From Streptomyces asoensis (GTDB lineage Bacteria; Actinomycetota; Actinomycetes; Streptomycetales; Streptomycetaceae), in assembly GCF_016860545.1 (NCBI RefSeq), contig NZ_BNEB01000001.1, positions 310,001-374,000 on the forward strand: a stretch of 64,000 nt of DNA, read 5' to 3'. This document shows positions 9,307 to 18,460 of this stretch, in pieces; positions within the stretch are counted from its first letter, which is position 1; every line of letters starts with the position of its first letter. The notes under the pieces are model-generated. The model was not told the DNA's origin and made no database searches. It saw only the letters and a list, made by a program, of their open reading frames with translations. Both the position numbers and the translations under genes were made by a program.

Positions 9307-10856
9307 CCGCGTCGAGACCTGCGGAGCCCGCCGGCCCCGATGACCGTCCGGCCCGCGCCGCCCTGCTGCTCTCCCGCACCGCGGCCGGGCGGCGGGGCGG
9401 GCTGACACCCCAGCTCGCCGCCGACGCGGCGGCCCTCTCCGCGGCGCGGGCCCCGGGTCCGGCACCGGTGCGGATCGGGGTGCTGCGCCGGGGGCCCGAC
9501 CCGGGGGTGATCGCGCTGCTGGCGGGAGACCTGGACGGCGGCACGACGACAGGACCCGGTGAGCCCGAGGTGCTGCCGTTGCGCCACGCCCCGGACGAGG
9601 GCCCGCCGCGGCTGTCGCTCGGTCCCGGACAGCGCGCCCTGCTCGACAGGCTGGCGGCGGGGGCGGCGGCCCATGAGCTGCCGCCGGCCACGGGCGCCTG
9701 GGTGCGGGCCTGCCGCCGGGCGGGACGGCCCTGCTTCTCCCCGGAGCCCGAGGACTTCGGGGGCGTCGCGGGGACGGCCGCGGTCTGGCGGCGGATCCAG
9801 GACCTGGCGCGGCACGTCGCGGCGGGGCAGGGCCGGGGCGGTGAACCGGCCGACCTGGAACCGCTGTTCGCCGAACCGGTGGTCCGGCGGGGCCGCGCGT
9901 CCGGCCCCCTGCTCCTCGGCGACCGGGCCGTGCCGGTCGACCTGCTCGACATACCCGCGGGACTGCCCGGCCGCGCCGCCGACGCGACGGGCGCGGTACG
10001 GCGACTCGCGGGCGCCTGCCACGCCGTACTGCTGCTGTTCCCGGTCTCCGCGCTCCCCGCACTGCCCGCGCGGCCGCCCGGACCGGAACCGTGGGGCGGG
10101 CCGGCACCCCGGGGAGGGCCGGGACCGGCGGACCCGGACGGCGACCTGACGTGGCTGCGCTCGTGGACGGACGCCCTGCGGACGTACCCCCACGGGCCGA
10201 GGCGGGCGTACCTGGCGCTGGCGGCACGCCCCCGGAGCACGGTCGCCATGCCGGACCTCGCCGGCTGGCTGAGCGGCCGGCTGCCCGTCGTCCTGGGCAC
10301 CCCGCACGTCCGGTGCCCGACCTACGCCCTGGCGGTGGCGCAGGCGCTGAGGGCGGCCCGGATCGAAGCGGCACCGGGACGCGCGACGGCCGCGCTGGTG
10401 GAACAGGCGCGCGCCGACCGGATCGACTGCGGCACGGCCGCGCTGGCCGACGGTCTCACCGCGCTGGTGCGGGCATGCGCCGAGACCCTGCCGGAACTGA
10501 CCCGGCGACGGCTGACCGCCGCGTTCGACGACACCCGCATGGGCTGCCGGGACACGGCGTTCGCCCGTGGCTGGCCGCTCGCCCCGCTCGACGGCGCGAC
10601 GCCGGCGCCGACGCCGTCACGCTCGTCGGACACCGAACCGGACCGCGAACGCGTCCGTGACCGCGGCTGCGGCCCCGACCGCGGCAGCGGAAGCGCCGAG
10701 CTGTGGGACCGGTTCGAGACCTACGCCGTGGGTCGCGCCGCCGACCGTGCGGCACGCCCGGCGGGCCGCCCCGCCGGGTCCGCGGGCCGGCGGCCCGCGT
10801 TCACCCCTCGCCCTCAGGACGGCCGGCCGGAGAGCCGGCGGGAGGACCCTTCATGA
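9303..10856 (+). CDS. unrecognised protein of the GTPase/Hsp70 operon
   Basis: 517 residues; the ATG overlaps the previous stop by 4 nt (ATGA). No family is recognisable. The core (about 20-420) alternates hydrophobic strands such as HAVLLLFPVSALPALP and RRAYLALAARPRS with Ala-rich helices, suggesting an alpha/beta fold. I find no P-loop, metal-binding cluster or membrane helix. From about 430 on it is basic, Pro/Arg-rich and probably disordered. Tight coupling to both neighbours means it is almost certainly part of the same complex or pathway. It could be an adaptor or a very divergent enzyme; nothing visible separates the two. Confidence 0.55.
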   Translation: MTASRPAEPAGPDDRPARAALLLSRTAAGRRGGLTPQLAADAAALSAARAPGPAPVRIGVLRRGPDPGVIALLAGDLDGGTTTGPGEPEVLPLRHAPDEGPPRLSLGPGQRALLDRLAAGAAAHELPPATGAWVRACRRAGRPCFSPEPEDFGGVAGTAAVWRRIQDLARHVAAGQGRGGEPADLEPLFAEPVVRRGRASGPLLLGDRAVPVDLLDIPAGLPGRAADATGAVRRLAGACHAVLLLFPVSALPALPARPPGPEPWGGPAPRGGPGPADPDGDLTWLRSWTDALRTYPHGPRRAYLALAARPRSTVAMPDLAGWLSGRLPVVLGTPHVRCPTYALAVAQALRAARIEAAPGRATAALVEQARADRIDCGTAALADGLTALVRACAETLPELTRRRLTAAFDDTRMGCRDTAFARGWPLAPLDGATPAPTPSRSSDTEPDRERVRDRGCGPDRGSGSAELWDRFETYAVGRAADRAARPAGRPAGSAGRRPAFTPRPQDGRPESRREDPS

Positions 10857-12424
10857 TCGTGGTGTTCAGCGTGCTGCTCGTCCTGTGCACGGTGGTGATC
10901 GCCGTGCAGGGGCTCAGGCTCCGGCGCGCCGGGGCACGGGCCGGCGCCCGGCCCCTGCCCGGCCCGCGACCCGGTGACCGGCTCCCGGCCGCCCGGGCCG
11001 CCGAGCTGGAGCGTGCCGTGACGGACGGCCGCAGGGCCGTCCAGCGGGCCGAGGCCGAACGGGACAGCGCGCGGTCGGAGCTCCGAGGCGCCCGCTCGGA
11101 ACTCGAAGGGGCCCGGTCGGAACGGGACAGCGCCCTGGCGGAACGGGACCGTGCCCTCGAGCGGGCCGCCGACGCGGCACGGGAGGCCGAGACGGCGGCC
11201 GAGGAGGCGGACGGGGCGCGGGCCACGTCGGAGCGGGCGGGCGCCGAGGCGCGACGGGCCCGCGGTGAGGCGGACGCCGCCCACGAGCAGGCCGCCCGTC
11301 TGCTGACGGAGACGGAGGCGCTGCGGGTGCGGGCCGGAAAGGCCGAGGAGCGGGCCCGGCAGGAGGCGGAGTCCGCGCGCCGGGCCCGCAAGGAGGCGGA
11401 GGAGTGCCGTAAGGCGCTCGAACCGATGGACGACCCGGACTGGGTGCAGTCCGAACTCGACGAGATGCGCAGGCTCGCGACGAACGGGGGAACGCTGCCA
11501 CCGGTCGCGGACGCCGACCGGCCCGCCACGGACATCCCGCAGCAGCTCCCCCTCAGCCCCGACGCCACGACCGACAGCGTCCTTGACGGCGCAGACCTGG
11601 GCGCCCTCGTGGTCCGGGCCGCCTCGGTGTGCGGGGACGGACACCGCAGACGGCAGCAGCACCGCCGGGACGCCGTGCTGCTGAGGGTTCCGGTCGGCAT
11701 GGGCCGCCCGACCCTGCTGAGCGCCGTCGCGGCGGGCACCCCGGACGGGGCCTGGTCCCAGTCCGCGGCCTCGCACGCCTGCCGGGCGCTGCTGACCCAG
11801 ATCCAGAACCACGCGGCCGTGCTGGGACCGTGGCTGCACGACGAGGCGGCGGCGGACGTCCCCGGCCCGGCGGCGGCCCTGCGGCTGGCGCTGAACGACG
11901 TCGGCCAGGCGATCCGCGTCGAGGCCAGGGGCCGGGGGTGGGTCTCGGCCGAGGGCACCCAGGACGACCGGGCGGTCGGTGTCTCCCTCACCGGCCTGCT
12001 GTCGCCGCTCGGGGACAGCGGCACCCGGACCCACCTGGCGTTCGGGGTGGGCGACGGGATGGTGCTGCGGCTGCGGGACCGCACCTGGACGACGGTGTTC
12101 CCGGCCGGGGACCGGCACATCGGCGAGACCACGCCACTGCCCGTCAAGGGAGCCCCCGTGCGATGGCTCGCCGTGCCGTCCCGGGAGGGCGACCGTCTCG
12201 TGGTGTGCACCCGGCCCACGGCGCAGCTGCTGCTGAACGAGGTCACCGGAAGCTGGTTCGCCGACCGCTGGACGGACGGCCAGCCCCGGCTCACCTCCTT
12301 CCTCCTCCAGCTGGGCGCCCGCATCCGGGGAGCGGTGGAGGACCGCACGATGGCCTGCGTGTGGGACCACGGCTACGCGTCGCACGCGGCCGAGACCCGC
12401 TACCTCCCGGGCAGCCCACGCTGA
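10853..12424 (+). CDS. membrane-anchored coiled-coil protein with degenerate PP2C-like domain
   Basis: 523 residues, ATG overlapping the previous stop (ATGA). Residues 1-20 form a membrane helix (MIVVFSVLLVLCTVVIAVQG) followed by basic residues, so the rest should be cytoplasmic. Residues 45-190 are a long coiled coil rich in ERA and AEA heptads. The last about 270 residues follow the layout of the PP2C_2 family: AASVCGDGHRRRQQHRRDAV, then LLSAVAAGTPDG, then a late GVGDGMVLRLRDRTW. The usual metal-binding Asp of the VADG motif is Ala (VAAG), so it may be a binding rather than a catalytic domain. It ends the operon; the converging gene starts 64 nt further on. Confidence 0.65.
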   Translation: MIVVFSVLLVLCTVVIAVQGLRLRRAGARAGARPLPGPRPGDRLPAARAAELERAVTDGRRAVQRAEAERDSARSELRGARSELEGARSERDSALAERDRALERAADAAREAETAAEEADGARATSERAGAEARRARGEADAAHEQAARLLTETEALRVRAGKAEERARQEAESARRARKEAEECRKALEPMDDPDWVQSELDEMRRLATNGGTLPPVADADRPATDIPQQLPLSPDATTDSVLDGADLGALVVRAASVCGDGHRRRQQHRRDAVLLRVPVGMGRPTLLSAVAAGTPDGAWSQSAASHACRALLTQIQNHAAVLGPWLHDEAAADVPGPAAALRLALNDVGQAIRVEARGRGWVSAEGTQDDRAVGVSLTGLLSPLGDSGTRTHLAFGVGDGMVLRLRDRTWTTVFPAGDRHIGETTPLPVKGAPVRWLAVPSREGDRLVVCTRPTAQLLLNEVTGSWFADRWTDGQPRLTSFLLQLGARIRGAVEDRTMACVWDHGYASHAAETRYLPGSPR

Positions 12425-12488
12425 GACGACCCGGGGGGGGCGGGGTCCGGTACGGCGCGGAACCGGTACGGGATGCGGCTACCGCCGT

Positions 12489-15077
12489 TCAGCGGGACGG
12501 GAGTTCGCGGCTCTGCGGGGGACCGTCCACGCCGTACCGGCGCCGCAGGTCCTCCGCCTCGGCGTCGAGTCCGGCGCGTTCGAGGATCTCCGTGAGGTTC
12601 CCGGCCGCCGTGCGCCGGTCGGCGTGTGTGTGCGGCGACTGCGCGCCGCACCGCTCGAACACGTGCAGCCCCTCCTTCCCCAGGGCCACCGCGTCCGCGT
12701 AGGACTCCAGGTCGGCGTGGTAGCCGGCCAGGTTCATGAGGGAGGCGGCCAGCCGGGGACCCCAGGCCACGAAGTTGTCCTGCGCCAGCCGTCCGCGCAG
12801 GTCGACGGCGCGGGTGCCGTGGAAGACGGCCGCGGTCAGGTCACCCGCTCCGGCCTGCGCGCGGGCGAGTTCGCTGAGCGCCTGGCTCAGCTCGGGCTCC
12901 AGCCCCCGGCGGCTCTTGACGAGCCTGTCCAGGATCTCCACGGCTTCCCGGCCCGCGGCCGACGCCTCGCCGCACCTGTCCTCGGCGACCAGCAGCCCGC
13001 ACAACAGGGTCAGGGTGACCGCGAGTTCGGGCCGGTAGCGCTCGGGCCGGCCGGAGCCGAGCGTGCGGAAGATCGACGCGGACTGGACGGCGGCCGTCAC
13101 GGCGTCGGGCCTGCCCGCGCGGTGCCGGATGCTCGCGGCGTTGCGCAGGGCGTGGGCGAGTTCCGGCTGGACGGGGACGACGCCGGTGGCTCCCCGCAGC
13201 ACCCGCAGCGCCTCCTCCGCGGACCGCTCGGCGTCGTCCGACAGCCGCAGGGCGGCCTGGCACGCGGCGTGGGTGGCCAGGGCACGGCCCAGGTCCCGCG
13301 CGTGGGCGGACGGGTTGCGTTCCACCATGCGCCGCCACACCGCGACGGCGCTCCCGCTCTCGCTGAGCGCCTTCTCCCGTCGGCCGGTGCGGCTGCTGAG
13401 CCGGGCCCGGTGCTCGTGCTGCCGGGCCAGTTCGGGGCCCGAACCGGCGTTGCCCGCGTCGTACTCCGTGAGGCGTTCGGACAACGCGTCGTCGCCCACC
13501 TCCAGGTCCACGCCGCGCTCGGCGGGCATCCTGGAGCGGACGAGCCACAGCAGGTCCTCGTTGTCCGTGGCCAGGTCGGCCAGTGCGGCGAGGACGCCGC
13601 CGCCCGCCGCGACGGCCAGTTCGGGGTACTTCTCCAGCAGGGGGTAGAGCTGCTTGCGGGCGACGTGGTCCCAGCGCCGGGAGACCTCCACGAGGGTGGT
13701 CAGCGCGGGCCGTGTCCACGGGGGTGCCTGCGCGGTGTCCGGGTCGGGGGCGAGCAGGCGTTCCACGAACGTCCCGGCCGCCGGATAGCGGGGGTAGTCG
13801 ACGCGGTGCCCCGGGACGGTCAGCGCGAGGAAGTCCTCCCCGAGCCGGTCGGGGTAGAGCGGTTCGAGGGTGGGGTCGCCGCCCGGGCCGTCGTCGGGTG
13901 CGGCGGGTGGCGGCGGGTAGCAGGAGGCGTGGTCGTCGGTGAGGTCCTGGATCTCCCGCTGCGACATCCCGAGCCGCGCCAGCGCCTGTTCCGCCTGGGT
14001 GTACGAGGGCAGACCGCCGGTCAGCGTGGCGACGAACACGGCGATGTCCATGCGCCGGGAGACGGGGGTGCCGCGCGTGCGGTCGACCGCCTCCCAGTGC
14101 AGGCGTTCGCGGCCCAGCAGGTAGCGCGAGACGTCCAGCGGGTCCGACGGGACCTCGTCCCCGTGCAGTTCGGCGAGCACGGCGACGAGCGCGGCCATGT
14201 GGACGGTGAGGACCAGGTCGTAGGCGGGCAGGTGCCAGTCGTGACGGCGGGGCGCCCCGGCCTGCGGACCCCGCGCCGCCTCGGTGGCGGTGCCGGGCCG
14301 GGTGGTGGTGCCGGGCAGGCCGGACGGCGGCCGGCCGAGGGCGGTGGCGAAGCAGGCGCGCGCCAATTGGAACTCGCGCGGCCGCAGTTCGGGCAGCGGG
14401 GAATGGGACCCGAGATGTCTGGTGTCGCATTCGACCCGTGGCGCGGTGAAGCGGCTGCGGACGGTCTGCCACCAGGTGCCGGTCTGCCGGGCGAGCAGCA
14501 GGATGCGGACGGGCGCGCCCCTGACCCTGCGGACCAGGTCCAGGAGGGTGGCCAGCACGTCGGCGTTCCAGCGGTCGGCGTAGTCGACGACGATCAGCAC
14601 ACCGCGCGAACTGCTCACCTCGAGCGCGGTGCCCTCGCCGTCGGCGAGGCCGTGGGGAAGATCCTGGTCGGTGAAGGCGCCGGTGCCGTCCCGGGAGGTC
14701 GCGTCGGGTGCCGCCCAGACTCCCCAGCCGTCCCGCCGCCAGGTCCTGGCGAGATGGTCGGCGAACCGCGTCTTGCCCTGGCCCCCGCCGCCGTGCAGCA
14801 GCCGGATGCGGACGCCACCGCCGCCGCGCCACCGCAGGAAGTCGGCCTGCTCCTCCTCACGGCCGTGGAAGTCGACCACGCCGTGATCGGCCCTGAGCAG
14901 CAGGCTGGGCTTGGCGCGTGCGTCGTCCCGGGTGAGCGATTCGCGGGTCCCGGGCCAGGCGACGAGACGGTGGGCCCCTCCCCCGCCGAGCCGGATGTCG
15001 CGCCCCGCGACCAGGACGACGCCGCGCCCGCTCACCCGGATGTCGTTCCGGTGTCCGGAGCGGCCGGCATGGCTCAG
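12489..15077 (-). CDS. STAND/NLR-type ATPase with C-terminal TPRs (module 1)
   Basis: 862 residues if read from a CTG at 15077. The usual call would be GTG at 15035 (848 residues). I prefer CTG because the 14 extra codons complete a motif, NDIRVSGRGVVLVAGRDI, that aligns without gaps with the C-terminus of the upstream small protein. CTG also overlaps its stop by 4 nt (CTGA). A STAND ATPase core follows, with Walker A GGGGQGKT at 96-103 and Walker B GVLIVVDYAD near 160. The C-terminal half is helical repeats of TPR type, for sensing or oligomerisation. By analogy with bacterial NLRs that pass an amyloid fold to a partner, it is probably a conflict sensor. The signal it senses is unknown. Confidence 0.75.
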   Translation of the reverse strand: MSHAGRSGHRNDIRVSGRGVVLVAGRDIRLGGGGAHRLVAWPGTRESLTRDDARAKPSLLLRADHGVVDFHGREEEQADFLRWRGGGGVRIRLLHGGGGQGKTRFADHLARTWRRDGWGVWAAPDATSRDGTGAFTDQDLPHGLADGEGTALEVSSSRGVLIVVDYADRWNADVLATLLDLVRRVRGAPVRILLLARQTGTWWQTVRSRFTAPRVECDTRHLGSHSPLPELRPREFQLARACFATALGRPPSGLPGTTTRPGTATEAARGPQAGAPRRHDWHLPAYDLVLTVHMAALVAVLAELHGDEVPSDPLDVSRYLLGRERLHWEAVDRTRGTPVSRRMDIAVFVATLTGGLPSYTQAEQALARLGMSQREIQDLTDDHASCYPPPPAAPDDGPGGDPTLEPLYPDRLGEDFLALTVPGHRVDYPRYPAAGTFVERLLAPDPDTAQAPPWTRPALTTLVEVSRRWDHVARKQLYPLLEKYPELAVAAGGGVLAALADLATDNEDLLWLVRSRMPAERGVDLEVGDDALSERLTEYDAGNAGSGPELARQHEHRARLSSRTGRREKALSESGSAVAVWRRMVERNPSAHARDLGRALATHAACQAALRLSDDAERSAEEALRVLRGATGVVPVQPELAHALRNAASIRHRAGRPDAVTAAVQSASIFRTLGSGRPERYRPELAVTLTLLCGLLVAEDRCGEASAAGREAVEILDRLVKSRRGLEPELSQALSELARAQAGAGDLTAAVFHGTRAVDLRGRLAQDNFVAWGPRLAASLMNLAGYHADLESYADAVALGKEGLHVFERCGAQSPHTHADRRTAAGNLTEILERAGLDAEAEDLRRRYGVDGPPQSRELPSR

Positions 15078-15529
15078 TCGCGCGTGTTCCAGTGAATGTC
15101 CCGAGCCGCCACCGCGGCCTGCGCTTTTCCCGTGACGGTCACATTATTGACATTGTTGACCACTCCGGTGGAGTTATTGAGCAGAGTGGTCAGTTCCGCA
15201 CGCTTTCCCGGTTCCGAAACACCGGGCACGAGCACCTCGCGGATCAACTGCTCCACGTCGTCACGGGCGTCCGGGTGGTCCCGCAGCAGCGCGTGGAAAT
15301 GGTTCTGCCAGTCCTCTTCCAGCTGCCCGGCGGGAAACGGGGCCTCCGGATGCACCCTGACCAGCTCCCCTTCCCCGCTCGCCTCGTCGAGGGCGGCGTC
15401 GATGACCCGCACCCGCCGGGGATGCACCCGCCGCCAGACATCGAGCACCCCGTCCCGCGACGCGGCCCAGGCATCCCCCACGATCGCGGAAACCAAGGCC
15501 GCCGCGGCAACCGTCACCAGTGGATCCAT
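15074..15529 (-). CDS. small helical partner protein with C-terminal signalling motif (module 1)
   Basis: 151 residues from the ATG at 15529 (an upstream ATG at 15562 is also open). The N-terminal about 110 residues are helical and clearly paralogous to the small protein at 17822; both share DAW-x4-RDG and WRR. The last about 30 residues form an Asn/Val-rich low-complexity tail that ends in NNVTVTGKAQAAVAARDI. That segment matches the start of the adjacent ATPase in module 1. Layout and length resemble the Bell-domain effectors that pair with NLRs in bacterial amyloid signalling; the identification is inference. The Bell-type domain is thought to be the cell-damaging end in those systems. The stop overlaps the ATPase start. 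Confidence 0.65.
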   Translation of the reverse strand: MDPLVTVAAAALVSAIVGDAWAASRDGVLDVWRRVHPRRVRVIDAALDEASGEGELVRVHPEAPFPAGQLEEDWQNHFHALLRDHPDARDDVEQLIREVLVPGVSEPGKRAELTTLLNNSTGVVNNVNNVTVTGKAQAAVAARDIHWNTRD

Positions 15530-15680
15530 CACGCCCCCCGACACTTCCGTTGGATTCGGCACAATAGCCGATACCCATGAGAAGGACGAGACGATTACCG
15601 CGAATTCACACGAAGCTGTTTTCCGATCATTCTCAAAACAAAAACGATCCTACTAATTCAAGAGAAGCCAAAAAGCGCGG

Positions 15681-17825
15681 TCACGTCATCCGGCCCGAAC
15701 GGTACGTGTCGAGCAGGCGCCGACCCGCGACCGTGAAGGGGTGCTCGGCGCCCAGGCCGCGTTCCCGTCGCGCGACGACGTCGGCCATCAGCTCGATCGC
15801 CTCGTCCACCCGGCCCAGCGCGGCCCGGGTACGGGAGAACAGCTGCCGGGCCGCGAGCACGATCGGGTACTCCGGCCCGAAGCGCCGCACATACGCGTCG
15901 GCGACCCGCCGGATCTCGCTGTCGGCCTCGGCGAACCGGCCCAGGACGTACAGCGCCCACGCGTGGTTGTGCCGGGCGCCCAGCGTCACGGTGTGGTCGG
16001 GGCCGAGGGACCGGTCGCATTCCGAGGGCAGCGTCAGGAGGGCGCCGCCCTCCTCGGTGACCACGTCGGCGGCGGGCAGCATCTCCAGCAGGCTGGCGCG
16101 GGCCCGCAGGGTCAGCGGATGCGCGGGCCCCAGGGCCGAGCGCCGTCCGGCGACGGTGGCGCGGAGCAGCGCGACGGACTCCTCGCGTCTGCCGAGGTTC
16201 GCCAGCACCAGCTGGAGGCCGTAGGAGGTGTCCAGGGTGTCGGGGTCATCGGCCCCGAAGAGTTCCCGCTGAGCGGTACGGACCCCGCGGAGCAGCGCCT
16301 CGGCCTCCTGGAACCCACCGAGCCGGAACAGCGCCCGCCCGGCCCTCGAACGGGCGGCCAGGACCGTGCGGTCGTCCGCGCCGAGCAGGCGCCGCGCGAG
16401 GTCCGCGGCGGTGCGGGAGGTCTCCCACGCCGAGAGGTAGTCGCCGGTCCGGTGCAGGGCGACGGACAGCCGCGTCGCCACGGCCAGGGCCTCGGCGGCG
16501 GCCGACGGCTCGCCGACGCGCCGCAGCAGGGCCAGCACATGGGGTACCAGCAGGCGCAGTCGCGGCTCGTGCGGCCCGGCGTCCGGTGCGCCGGGCACGG
16601 CCGCGTCGAGCAGGCGGACGGCCACCGCGTCGAGAGCGGGCGCCAGTTCGGCCGGGGTCGCCGCGCAGACGCTGTCGAGCAGGACGCCGTGGCTCTGCAC
16701 GCAGCGCGCGCCGACGACGTCGACCAGCTCCGACAGCGACTGGTCGAGCAGGGCCCTCAGCGCCGTCTCGGTACGCGCCCGGGGAAGGACACCGCCGATG
16801 TCCTCGTGGTTGAGCAGGGCCAGCGGCAGGGGCTCGGCGGCGAACCGTGCCAGCAGTCTGAGCAGGGCGGCGGCTTCGGGCAGCCCGCGCGCCTCGAACG
16901 CGTCGAGGGTGAGCTGCCAGGTCAGGCCGACGAGACGTCGCGGGTCCGCGTCGGACAGCGCGTCGGCTCCCCGGTCGATCAGCTGGACCCGTTGGTCTCC
17001 GTCGAGCTGGTCCCCGTAGGCGTCCAGCGTCCAGGGGTCGATGACCTGGTGGGAGAGGAAGCCGCCTGCCAGGGTGAGGGCGAGGGGCAGCCGCCCGAGC
17101 CGGTCCGCGACCCGCGCCGCCTGCTCCGTCGTACCGGTGTGCGGCGCGAGATCACGCAGGACGAGCGCGGCGTCCTCCCGGGGCAGTACGCCGATGTACT
17201 GGAGCTCGGCGCCCGGCCACCACCGCGCCGCGGCTCGCCGGGTGGTCACCAGCACGACGCCGCGCGGGCTGGTGCGCAGCCAGTCGCCGTCCCGCAGGAT
17301 CTCGGGCTCGTCGGTGTTGTCCAGGACCAGTAACCACGGTTCCGCGGAACGGTCGAGATACGTCCAGACGAGATCGGCGGCGGGTCTGAGGCCGTTGCGG
17401 GCGGCGAGCAGTTCGCCGTCGCTCGCCCCCCGGTCGGCGGCGACGGCGAGCATGCCGGCGCGCAGGCTCGCCCGGTCCGAGGCGTTGATCCACAGGCCCA
17501 CCCGGCCCTGTCGGCCCTGTTCTCCCGTGACCTCCTGGAACAGGGCGCAGGCGACCGCCGTCTTGCCCGAGCCGCCCATGCCGTACAGCACGTAGACCTG
17601 GCCGCCGCGCTCCGCCTCGACACTCGCCCGCAGCCGTTCCATCACCTCGTTGCGGTCGCGCAGCGCGACGGGCGGCCGGCCGACCGCCGGGCGGCGCACC
17701 GAGTCCGGTCCGCCGTGCTCCGGGCGGTCACCGCCGTAGTGATGGTGCTCGCTGATGTGCTGGTCGCCCCGCGACTGGTAGACGCGTCCCTGGTCCTCGG
17801 CGTGCCCGTCCGTCCCGCCCGTCAT
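15681..17825 (-). CDS. NB-ARC/STAND ATPase with TPR repeats (module 2)
   Basis: 714 residues; the ATG overlaps the small protein's stop (ATGA). The N-terminus carries QGRVYQSRGDQHISEH followed by HHYGGD. That motif also closes the adjacent small protein. An NB-ARC-type ATPase follows, with Walker A GMGGSGKT at 82-89 and Walker B PWLLVLDNTDEPE near 165, plus a winged-helix-like segment. From about 400 the protein is tetratricopeptide repeats with the familiar LFGADDPDTL and LGPAHPLTL units. It is not an AfsR regulator because there is no N-terminal DNA-binding domain. The gap of about 150 nt to module 1 is unusually AT-rich (around 15590-15660) and probably holds the module 1 promoter. Confidence 0.8.
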   Translation of the reverse strand: MTGGTDGHAEDQGRVYQSRGDQHISEHHHYGGDRPEHGGPDSVRRPAVGRPPVALRDRNEVMERLRASVEAERGGQVYVLYGMGGSGKTAVACALFQEVTGEQGRQGRVGLWINASDRASLRAGMLAVAADRGASDGELLAARNGLRPAADLVWTYLDRSAEPWLLVLDNTDEPEILRDGDWLRTSPRGVVLVTTRRAAARWWPGAELQYIGVLPREDAALVLRDLAPHTGTTEQAARVADRLGRLPLALTLAGGFLSHQVIDPWTLDAYGDQLDGDQRVQLIDRGADALSDADPRRLVGLTWQLTLDAFEARGLPEAAALLRLLARFAAEPLPLALLNHEDIGGVLPRARTETALRALLDQSLSELVDVVGARCVQSHGVLLDSVCAATPAELAPALDAVAVRLLDAAVPGAPDAGPHEPRLRLLVPHVLALLRRVGEPSAAAEALAVATRLSVALHRTGDYLSAWETSRTAADLARRLLGADDRTVLAARSRAGRALFRLGGFQEAEALLRGVRTAQRELFGADDPDTLDTSYGLQLVLANLGRREESVALLRATVAGRRSALGPAHPLTLRARASLLEMLPAADVVTEEGGALLTLPSECDRSLGPDHTVTLGARHNHAWALYVLGRFAEADSEIRRVADAYVRRFGPEYPIVLAARQLFSRTRAALGRVDEAIELMADVVARRERGLGAEHPFTVAGRRLLDTYRSGRMT

Positions 17826-18232
17826 CGCTCGGTGATGTGCTGGTCACGCCCGGCCTGGTAGACCCGGCCCTGCCCGGAGGCGGTGGCGTGCTGGGTGACC
17901 TGACGGGCGGCCGCGCCACCGGGATCGAGCCGGTCCAGCAGCGCGCGCAGTTCCTCGACGGCGGCGGGCCGGGCGACGAGCAGCCGCCGTACCGATCCCT
18001 GCCACTGGAGCCGCAGTTCGTCCAGGGTCTCCTGGTCGCCCGCCGCCGCGGCGGCCAGGACGTCCTCGTGCGCGGCCTCCAGTTCGGCGGTGACGGTCTC
18101 GGCGCGCTCGGGTTGCGTCCTGCGCCAGAGCTGGGCGAGCCCGTCACGCACCCGGTGCCACGCGTCGGTCGCCATCAGCGTGACCAAGGTGGCCCCCGCG
18201 CTCTGTGCGAGCAAGGTCACTTCTGAGTCCAC
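17822..18232 (-). CDS. small helical partner protein with C-terminal signalling motif (module 2)
   Basis: 136 residues from the GTG at 18232, which has GGAGGGG 7 nt upstream; a GTG at 18250 is also in frame. It is paralogous to the small protein of module 1 (shared DAW-x4-RDG-x5-WRR region). It ends in QGRVYQAGRDQHITER, 11 of 16 positions identical to the N-terminal motif of the ATPase encoded next. I read it as a Bell-like effector/adaptor recruited by motif-motif assembly. Upstream lies a 228-nt intergenic region with AT-rich patches that must hold divergent promoters for this cluster and for the gene at 18461; I could not place the promoter boxes with confidence. Confidence 0.65.
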   Translation of the reverse strand: MDSEVTLLAQSAGATLVTLMATDAWHRVRDGLAQLWRRTQPERAETVTAELEAAHEDVLAAAAAGDQETLDELRLQWQGSVRRLLVARPAAVEELRALLDRLDPGGAAARQVTQHATASGQGRVYQAGRDQHITER

Positions 18233-18460
18233 AGCAGCCCCTCCGTTCACCCGATTTCCCTACCGCACAGATGAAAAATGCCGCCCGTCAGGCGTTGGCA
18301 TGATTTTCTTCCCGATCAATATCATTCCAGCCCTGAGCGACATGAGACAAGGATGAATCAATCCTCGCCAATACCCCGGCGACCTGGTTCCGACACATCA
18401 TCAGGCGGGCAAGTTGCACGTTACAGTGAGGCATCCTGACCGATCGAGGGGGCGACGGAA

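Noticed and set aside
12624..15095. 823-codon plus-strand open frame opposite the module 1 ATPase
   Set aside because: Product is repetitive Gly/Val/Arg with no motif; the minus strand has Walker motifs and TPRs.
15681..17825. AfsR/SARP-type regulator
   Set aside because: NB-ARC and TPR parts are present, but the N-terminal DNA-binding and BTAD domains are missing and the short motif is there instead.
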